Assembly: GCA_041648755.1 (NCBI GenBank)
Contig: JBAZOJ010000115.1
Span: 1-11,054 of the forward strand
Source: JBAZOJ01 sp041648755
Lineage (GTDB): Bacteria > Planctomycetota > B143-G9
Length of the DNA: 11,054 nt
Direction of reading: 5' to 3'
In this document: positions 6,380 to 11,054 of the stretch, piece after piece
Layout: each line of letters opens with the position of its first letter
How positions within the stretch are numbered: position 1 is the stretch's first letter
Position numbers and translations under genes: made by a program
Notes under the pieces: model-generated
Seen by the model: only the letters and a program-made list of their open reading frames with translations
The model's database searches: none
Told to the model about the DNA's origin: nothing

Positions 6380-9300
6380 ATGCACAACACCAACGGCGGC
6401 GCGAGACGCTCGCAAGAATGGAGCAGCGGTTCCCTCTGGCATCGATGGGATCCTCATATCCATACGCCCGCCACCCTGCTCAACAATCAGTTTGCATCCA
6501 ACTGGGATGAGTACATCAGAAGAATAAACGCGGCAACGCCGGCTGTGCACGCTCTCGGCATCGCAGAATATGCGTGCATCCATGGATACCAGGAATTCAG
6601 ACGTCGTTGGCAGCAGGGGCACCTGCCTGGCGTGAAGTTCATATTCCCCAATGTCGAATTGCGGCTTACCATAGAAACCGAACGCAGAAAGGCGATCAAC
6701 ATACACCTCCTGTTCTCGCCTGACGACCACGACCATGAGATGCAAATCGAACGCGCGCTGACGGCGCTCGTCTTTGTGTACGCCGGCAACAAATTTCGAT
6801 GTACCCCAACAGACCTGGCGTTGCTTGGCAAAACGGTGGACCCAAGCCAAACCGAAGACAGATGCGCCCTCGCGAAAGGCGCCGAGCAGTTCAAAGTCAC
6901 TCTCGATCAACTGCGAGGTCTTTTTGACGACAAATGGGTGCGCGAGAACTGCTTGGTTGCCGTGGCCGCCGCTGAGGGTGATGGCACAAGCGGACTCAAG
7001 AAGGACGGATCGTTTCTCGCCCTTAGGCGCGAGATCGAGCGGTTCTCGCACATGGTCTTCAGCAGCAAGCCCTCGGATCGGGAGTACTGGCTGGGAGACA
7101 AGCCAGGGTTCGGTCTTGAGTACATGGACGAGAACTATGGCGGTCCCAAGCCGTGCCTTCACGGATGTGATGCTCACACTCTTGATGAGACTCTCGCCCC
7201 TGACGGAGATCGCTTCTGTTGGATTCGCGCTGGGCTTTCCTTTGAGGGTCTTAGACAAACACTTGTCGAACCAGGGCTCCGCGTGGCGATTGGGCCTCAG
7301 CCTCCGCCGGGCCCGTCGGAGTATGACTATGTTCGTCGAGTAGACGTCACAGGAGCACCATGGCTCTCGACCACCAGCGTGGAACTCAATGACGGCTTGG
7401 TGGCCATAGTGGGTCCAAAGGGGTCTGGAAAGACCGCTCTTGCGGACATCATCGCCCGAGGCTGCGGAGCCATTGTTGACTCCGAGGCTTCCTTCCTACG
7501 CAAAGCACAGGAGCACCTGGCAGGCGCCAAAGTGCAACTGACCTGGGCTGATGGAAATGTTGCAGAGAAGGCACTTCGCGATGAAGCGACGTGGGCTGAG
7601 GAGCCGCGTGTGCGGTATCTCTCTCAGCAGTTTGTTGAACAGCTTTGTTCGTCCGATGGGCTAGGCCGTGCGTTAGTAGAAGAAATTGAGTCCGTCGTCT
7701 TCTTGGCCATTGACGAGGCTGATCGTCTTGGCGCCACAAACTTCAATGAACTTCGCCAGACTAGTCTCGAAGATATCGAGTCCCTGAGACGCGAATATTC
7801 AGACGCTATTCGCAACCTCAGCAGGGACATTTCTGCCGAAGAGTTGCTGAAGGAGCAGCTACCTCATAAACGCGCAGCCCTCAAGAGACTGGAGGAACGC
7901 ATCGCTGCCGAGACGAGGGAGCTGCACAGATTGGTCCCCAAGGACAAGACGGCTCAAGGTGCGCGTCTGCTGGATCTTCAGAAGGCGTGTCAGCTTGCCG
8001 AGGGGAAGGTTCAGAACCTCAAACTGCAGAAGAAGAGCCTTGGGGAGCTAGCAGACCACGTTCGGCTACTAAGGAGCAAGCGAGAGCAGGAGCACTCGGC
8101 ACTGATGACTCGTTATGTCTGTTCTGGATTGTCTGGGGAAGAGTGGGACGCCTTCAAGCTCACATTCACTGGCGATGTTGCAGCCATCATCAGACGAGTT
8201 GAGGCGAGAGTTGACGACGGCATCCGCGTCGCGACGTCGGGCGTGCCGGGCGCCACCTGCCACCCCGATGACCTCTCGAGGTGGCATTTGGACGCACTGA
8301 GAACGGAGCGTGACAGGCTTCAACGGGAAACTGGAGTCGAGAAAGAGAAGGCGCAGAAGTACAAGGTTCTCCAGCAGTCGATGAGCACGGCTGGCGCAGA
8401 ACGAGAGCGCACGAAGAAGGAGATCGAACACGCTGAAGCAGCGGACAAGAGGCGACGCGATCTTCTCGAAAAGCGGCGAGGCTGCTACGCCGAGGTGTTC
8501 GACACACTAGAACGCGAGCAGCAGATTCTCGAGGGCTTGTATGCTCCACTCGGTAGTTACTTGAAGGAAGACCGGGGAGTCGCGAAGCTGGAGTTCTTTG
8601 TCCATCGGCGAATCGATTTGGCGGCCTGGGTGGAGCGGGGGGAAGGACTTCTCGATCTCCGAAATGCGGGTGCATTCCACGGCAAGGGCGCGCTGGAGAC
8701 GGCGGCAAGGGAGAGTCTCCTATCAGCATGGCGTTCGGGCGGAAAAGCTGAGGTCGCCAACGCAATGCAGCAGTTCTTGGAGCGACACGCGTCTAGTTTG
8801 CGACGTGGAATGGCCGCGCACGCAACAGTAGCCCAGGTGGCGGAGTGGCTGTTCTCTACGGACCATGTAAGTCTGGAGTACGGTATTCGGTACGAGGGTG
8901 TTCAGATTGAACGGCTGTCACCCGGCACGCGCGGAATAGTCCTTCTACTGCTCTATCTGGCCGTGGATAGGTGGGATACGCGCCCCTTGGTGATAGATCA
9001 GCCCGAGGAGAATCTCGATCCTCAGTCTGTGTATGATGAACTCGTTGCGTACTTTCGATCCGCGCGCAATCGTCGTCAGGTTATCCTGGTGACTCACAAC
9101 CCGAACCTGGTAGTGAACGCGGATGCAGATCAGGTGATCGTTGCCACTGCGGAGCGCCTTCCAGGCGGAGGGTTGCCCACAATACGGTATGCGAGCGGGG
9201 GGCTTGAGGATCGGGTGACCCGCACCTCCGTCTGCAGAATCCTGGAGGGCGGCGAGCGGGCATTCCTACAGAGGGATCGGCGCTATGCCCTGTCCCGCAC

Positions 9301-9391
9301 GCCTAACGCAACAGTTGCCCGGGGGACCGGCGGAGAGAGTAAGACTTCGGCTGGGCCGGTTGCGCACGATAGTCCACCAACCACGTCGTGA
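6380..9391 (+). CDS. TrlF-like PHP-domain + ABC/SMC-type ATPase
   Basis: This is a 1003-residue protein (TGA 9389-9391). Residues about 20-310 form a PHP metallo-esterase-like domain: WDPHIHTP (23-30; Asp24, His26, His28), LGIAEYACIHGY where relatives usually have GITDY, a His in NIHLLF, GCDAH (Asp264, His266), and the closing block CWIRAGLSFEGLRQTL. An ABC/SMC-like ATPase follows, split by long coiled coils: Walker A GPKGSGKT (345-352), a Q-loop-like RYLSQQF, charged heptad-rich arms about 445-720, signature LSPGTRG (846-852), Walker B LVIDQPEENLD (871-880), and switch His906 in VTHNPN. This order and length match RefSeq's TrlF family of AAA-like ATPases. By analogy with PrrC/RloC and other SMC-like defence ATPases it is probably a sensor plus nuclease, with the PHP domain cutting or hydrolysing. 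Substrate unknown. It is transcribed divergently from the SEFIR operon. Confidence 0.85.
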   Translation: MHNTNGGARRSQEWSSGSLWHRWDPHIHTPATLLNNQFASNWDEYIRRINAATPAVHALGIAEYACIHGYQEFRRRWQQGHLPGVKFIFPNVELRLTIETERRKAINIHLLFSPDDHDHEMQIERALTALVFVYAGNKFRCTPTDLALLGKTVDPSQTEDRCALAKGAEQFKVTLDQLRGLFDDKWVRENCLVAVAAAEGDGTSGLKKDGSFLALRREIERFSHMVFSSKPSDREYWLGDKPGFGLEYMDENYGGPKPCLHGCDAHTLDETLAPDGDRFCWIRAGLSFEGLRQTLVEPGLRVAIGPQPPPGPSEYDYVRRVDVTGAPWLSTTSVELNDGLVAIVGPKGSGKTALADIIARGCGAIVDSEASFLRKAQEHLAGAKVQLTWADGNVAEKALRDEATWAEEPRVRYLSQQFVEQLCSSDGLGRALVEEIESVVFLAIDEADRLGATNFNELRQTSLEDIESLRREYSDAIRNLSRDISAEELLKEQLPHKRAALKRLEERIAAETRELHRLVPKDKTAQGARLLDLQKACQLAEGKVQNLKLQKKSLGELADHVRLLRSKREQEHSALMTRYVCSGLSGEEWDAFKLTFTGDVAAIIRRVEARVDDGIRVATSGVPGATCHPDDLSRWHLDALRTERDRLQRETGVEKEKAQKYKVLQQSMSTAGAERERTKKEIEHAEAADKRRRDLLEKRRGCYAEVFDTLEREQQILEGLYAPLGSYLKEDRGVAKLEFFVHRRIDLAAWVERGEGLLDLRNAGAFHGKGALETAARESLLSAWRSGGKAEVANAMQQFLERHASSLRRGMAAHATVAQVAEWLFSTDHVSLEYGIRYEGVQIERLSPGTRGIVLLLLYLAVDRWDTRPLVIDQPEENLDPQSVYDELVAYFRSARNRRQVILVTHNPNLVVNADADQVIVATAERLPGGGLPTIRYASGGLEDRVTRTSVCRILEGGERAFLQRDRRYALSRTPNATVARGTGGESKTSAGPVAHDSPPTTS

Positions 9392-9420
9392 TGACTATGA
9401 TCGGTTCTGTTAGCGACCCA

Positions 9421-9450
9421 AAAACACCAACCTGAGTGGGTTGGTGTTTT
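9421..9450 (+). terminator. Rho-independent terminator after the TrlF-like gene
   Basis: AAAACACCAACC (9421-9432) pairs perfectly with GGTTGGTGTTTT (9439-9450) around a TGAGTG loop. The 12-bp stem ends in A4/T4, starting 30 bases after the stop codon. The T-run is short (4, followed by GCAG), so strength is uncertain. Confidence 0.65.
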
Positions 9451-9524
9451 GCAGTTGGTGTTTTGCAGTTGGTGTTTTGCAGTTGGTGTTTTGCAGTTGG
9501 TGTTTTGCAGTTGGTGTTTTGCAG
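9441..9524 (+). repeat. Six perfect 14-bp tandem repeats derived from a terminator arm
   Basis: TTGGTGTTTTGCAG occurs six times head to tail without mismatch (9441, 9455, 9469, 9483, 9497, 9511), then breaks off after TTG. The first copy begins within the right arm of the terminator stem, so every copy repeats TTGGTGTTTT and can pair with the single left arm (AAAACACCAA, 9421-9430). The 14-bp period is not a multiple of three, and no gene is believable across it. Perfect copies suggest recent slippage expansion. Confidence 0.9.
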
Positions 9525-9859
9525 TTGATCCATGCCTCGCGGGCGACCGCGCCACAGGGTCGCATGATGGGTTGCGCGCATTCGATAGCAGGCGGCTGTC
9601 GCTAACTGCCACCACTGAGAACAGTCGCAATTGTTCGTGCTTGCTCGGTAAGGGACAACCAGGTGCTGCCGTTATGCACGCATTCCACAGGTCCGTTTGT
9701 TACCCCCTGGACCGACTCGCGGAACTATCCTACAGTCTCCGTTGCGGATCAATAGCTTGCGTTGCATCATTTAGTCTGGGAGAGGTATCCATAAGTCGCC
9801 AGCCACCTTGAAGCAGTCTGCATTATTGCCTATACTGGCAGTAGGTTGGCTACACAACT
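9525..9859. other. Non-coding stretch between tandem repeats and recombinase
   Basis: About 335 bases without a believable gene or RNA. The only item of note is GACAACCAGGT at 9654-9664, an 11-base exact match to 10935-10945 on the far side of the recombinase gene. No convincing terminator for the leftward recombinase is seen here. Confidence 0.5.
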
Positions 9860-10843
9860 CTACAATTCCCCAACTGATGGCGAGTATGTCCGGCAGCCGA
9901 TGCTATTGAGTGGATGTCTTGCGATCTGAGAGCGGAGATGCTCCGCGCTGGCGGCGAGATAGATGGTCGTAGTCTTGATATCCGAGTGCCCCATCATCTT
10001 CGAGATGGAGTAGATATCGCAGCCTCCTTCGAGCATCAGAGTGGCGAATGTGTGCCGGAGCTTGTGGGCAGAGAACTTGATGCCCGTACCGACGCGGATC
10101 TTCTTTATGAGTTGTGTGAGTCCCTCGACCGTAAACCTGCAGTCGCGACACATTGACGTGAAGAACTCCGGACACGTCTTGCCCCGCTGGCGTCTCGCTT
10201 CAACATAGCGCGCGAGTGAGCCGGCAAGCGTTGCACAAATGGGGACCACGCGGTCCTTTGCTCCCTTTCCTTGCCGGACGAACATAGATCTGTTCTCAAG
10301 ATCGACGTCTCCGCAACGAAGTCCAAGCGCTTCACTCTTCCTCAGGCCCGTGAAGAGTAGCGTAGCCATCAGAGCATGATTGCGGCAGCGGATGAAGTGC
10401 GACGCCCGGGGATAAGGATAGTTGTCCACATATTCGAGAATGCGATTCGCGTCCTGCCGCGAAAGCTTGGCGGGAAGCTTCCTTTCCAGTTTGGGGACTT
10501 CGATTCCCTGGGTAGGATCGGCCAGCAAGTGGCCGCCTTTCACGCACCATCGGAAGAATTGCCGAAGGTGCGACCAGTAGGCGCGATAGGTTCTGGCGGA
10601 CCAACCCCTTTGGGTGCGCCCGACGAAGAAGAACTCTCTCACCCTGTCTTCAGTGACTTGGCCCGTGTCGGAGAGCCGGGTGATATTGAGGAAGAACTCG
10701 ATGAGCATCTTGTACGCCGAGACAGTCGCTTTGGACCGGCCCCAGAAGTATGTCGCGTGCTCGAGAAAACGACTGTGCAAGTCGTGTAGATCCATAGGAT
10801 GGAACAAGCTGCTTCCGAACGTCTCCTTGGACCAGGTGGTCAC
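9860..10843 (-). CDS. XerC/XerD-like tyrosine recombinase (integrase)
   Basis: This complete 327-residue recombinase cuts and rejoins DNA through a 3'-phosphotyrosine. The N-terminal core-binding domain spans about 17-115 (DLHSRFLEHATYFWGRSKATVSAYK, then YRAYWSHLRQFFRWCV). The catalytic domain has all expected residues: Arg in TGLRKSEAL, Lys in RQGKGAKDR, HKLRH (His-x-x-Arg), MGHSDIKTT (second His) and the nucleophile Tyr in TTIYLAAS near residue 300. It lacks the extra helix insertion of integron integrases. MCRDC near 230 is an unusual Cys pair. The start is uncertain: GTG 10841-10843 has GGCGG 7 bases upstream, while ATG 10793-10795 would give 311 residues and fits the domain edge well but has no good RBS. 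The gene faces away from an inverted-repeat site (10888-10943), a common layout for a recombinase beside its own att site. Confidence 0.9.
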   Translation of the reverse strand: MTTWSKETFGSSLFHPMDLHDLHSRFLEHATYFWGRSKATVSAYKMLIEFFLNITRLSDTGQVTEDRVREFFFVGRTQRGWSARTYRAYWSHLRQFFRWCVKGGHLLADPTQGIEVPKLERKLPAKLSRQDANRILEYVDNYPYPRASHFIRCRNHALMATLLFTGLRKSEALGLRCGDVDLENRSMFVRQGKGAKDRVVPICATLAGSLARYVEARRQRGKTCPEFFTSMCRDCRFTVEGLTQLIKKIRVGTGIKFSAHKLRHTFATLMLEGGCDIYSISKMMGHSDIKTTTIYLAASAEHLRSQIARHPLNSIGCRTYSPSVGEL

Positions 10844-10858
10844 GCGAAGTCCGCCGAT

Positions 10859-10945
10859 GACAACCGGTTATAGGTGATAGATGGTGTGCGGTTGTCAGTA
10901 ATTCGCTGGGTTGAGCCAAGAAACAGCGATTGTTGACAACCAGGT
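10859..10945. repeat. GACAACC(A/G)G motif cluster upstream of the recombinase
   Basis: GACAACCGG on + at 10859-10867, its inverse CGGTTGTC at 10889-10896, and GACAACCAG on + at 10935-10943. A fourth copy on + lies at 9654-9662, beyond the 3' end of the recombinase gene. Spacing and mixed orientation suggest core and arm sites for the recombinase, or operators of its promoter. Confidence 0.4.
10888..10943. repeat. Imperfect inverted repeat, candidate attachment site
   Basis: The left arm (10888-10908) contains GGTTGTCA, a 4-5-base variable part, then TCGCTG. The right arm (10924-10943) is the mirror: CAGCGA, then TGACAACC. The arms are about 20 bases with one indel and a few mismatches, and the loop is 15 bases. 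It lies 45 bases upstream of the recombinase start, at the change to A/T-rich DNA. It resembles a folded or paired recombinase binding site, but the arms do not match integron attC consensus ends. Confidence 0.45.
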
Positions 10946-11007
10946 ATTATAATGATAAGGTAAATTATTAAAAAAATCAAGTATTTTAGCCAAAATTAAA
11001 TAATTTT

Positions 11008-11054
11008 ATGCATATATTGATTACCGGATCCTCGGGCGAAATCGGAACTAATTT
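11008..11054 (+). CDS. NAD-dependent epimerase/dehydratase (SDR), N-terminal 15 codons
   Basis: From ATG 11008-11010 the last bases encode MHILITGSSGEIGTN and then run off the window. A beta strand (HILIT) followed by G-S-S-G-E-I-G, i.e. the T-G-x-x-G-x-x-G dinucleotide-binding turn at residue 6 onward, is the classic opening of extended short-chain dehydrogenases such as NAD-dependent epimerase/dehydratases. The sequence upstream has no Shine-Dalgarno motif and is almost pure A/T (10945-11007), probably holding the promoter. Coding GC recovers at once after the first codons, so this looks like the first host gene beyond the island edge. The exact substrate cannot be told from 15 residues. 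Confidence 0.7.
   Translation, partial: MHILITGSSGEIGTN

Noticed and set aside
6046..6393. 115-residue minus ORF in the divergent intergenic region
   Set aside because: Poor coding character and no RBS, and it covers the likely promoters of both flanking genes; a decayed gene cannot be excluded.
9441..9524. CRISPR-like array
   Set aside because: Units are 14 bp and contiguous with no spacers; it is a simple tandem repeat.
9449..9811. Small + strand ORF with QLVFCSWCFAV repeats
   Set aside because: It is a read-through of the tandem repeat and the following non-coding sequence, with no RBS and no protein-like composition.
9860..10945. Integron (IntI plus attC/attI)
   Set aside because: The recombinase lacks the integron-specific helix insertion, and the inverted repeat does not match attC core-site consensus.
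10934..10954. Sigma-70 promoter from TTGACA and TATAAT upstream of the SDR gene
   Set aside because: Both hexamers are perfect but separated by only 9 bases, far from the required ~17.
1..11054. tRNA, rRNA or other structured RNA genes
   Set aside because: No cloverleaf, rRNA segment or riboswitch-like consensus was recognised by eye on either strand; a covariance-model scan would settle it.

Overview
The window is high-GC bacterial DNA (coding regions are strongly G/C at third positions) that reads as an accessory genomic island. The last ~110 bases turn sharply A/T-rich. The sequence does not identify a genus. An uncultured or environmental proteobacterium-like host is a guess from GC content, the IS66 remnant and the gene families.

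Left edge (1-1377): the first part of a tyrosine recombinase points left and runs off the window. Behind its start lies a cluster of TTATG(C/G)(G/A)GAG half-sites arranged as palindromes, probably recombinase sites. These abut, at about 508/509, the severed C-terminal end of an IS66-type TnpC transposase. Downstream is a small unrecognised + strand ORF (892-1377), probably itself missing its N-terminus.

Centre (1398-9391): two divergent putative defence modules share a ~400-base intergenic region. Leftward, a likely three-gene operon encodes a coiled-coil/winged-helix DNA-binding protein, a SEFIR (TIR-like) effector, and a 1153-residue STAND ATPase with a long helical-repeat C-terminus. The last two look like a split NLR-like pair: the ATPase would sense and oligomerise, and SEFIR would be the toxic output, probably NAD-directed. 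A perfect 11-bp hairpin with a G7 loop covers the STAND start codon just after the SEFIR stop, suggesting translational coupling. Rightward is a ~1000-residue PHP + ABC/SMC-like ATPase of the TrlF type.

Right edge (9392-11054): the TrlF-like gene ends at a terminator hairpin whose right arm has been amplified into six 14-bp tandem copies. After ~335 bases without a recognisable gene comes a complete leftward XerC/D-like tyrosine recombinase. Its upstream side carries repeated GACAACC motifs and a large imperfect inverted repeat, a candidate attachment site. Then comes A/T-rich sequence and the first 15 codons of a rightward Rossmann-fold NAD-dependent epimerase/dehydratase, which is probably host chromosome. 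Recombinases at both edges, an IS remnant and defence-type cargo together suggest a mobile defence island. Function is inferred from domains only.
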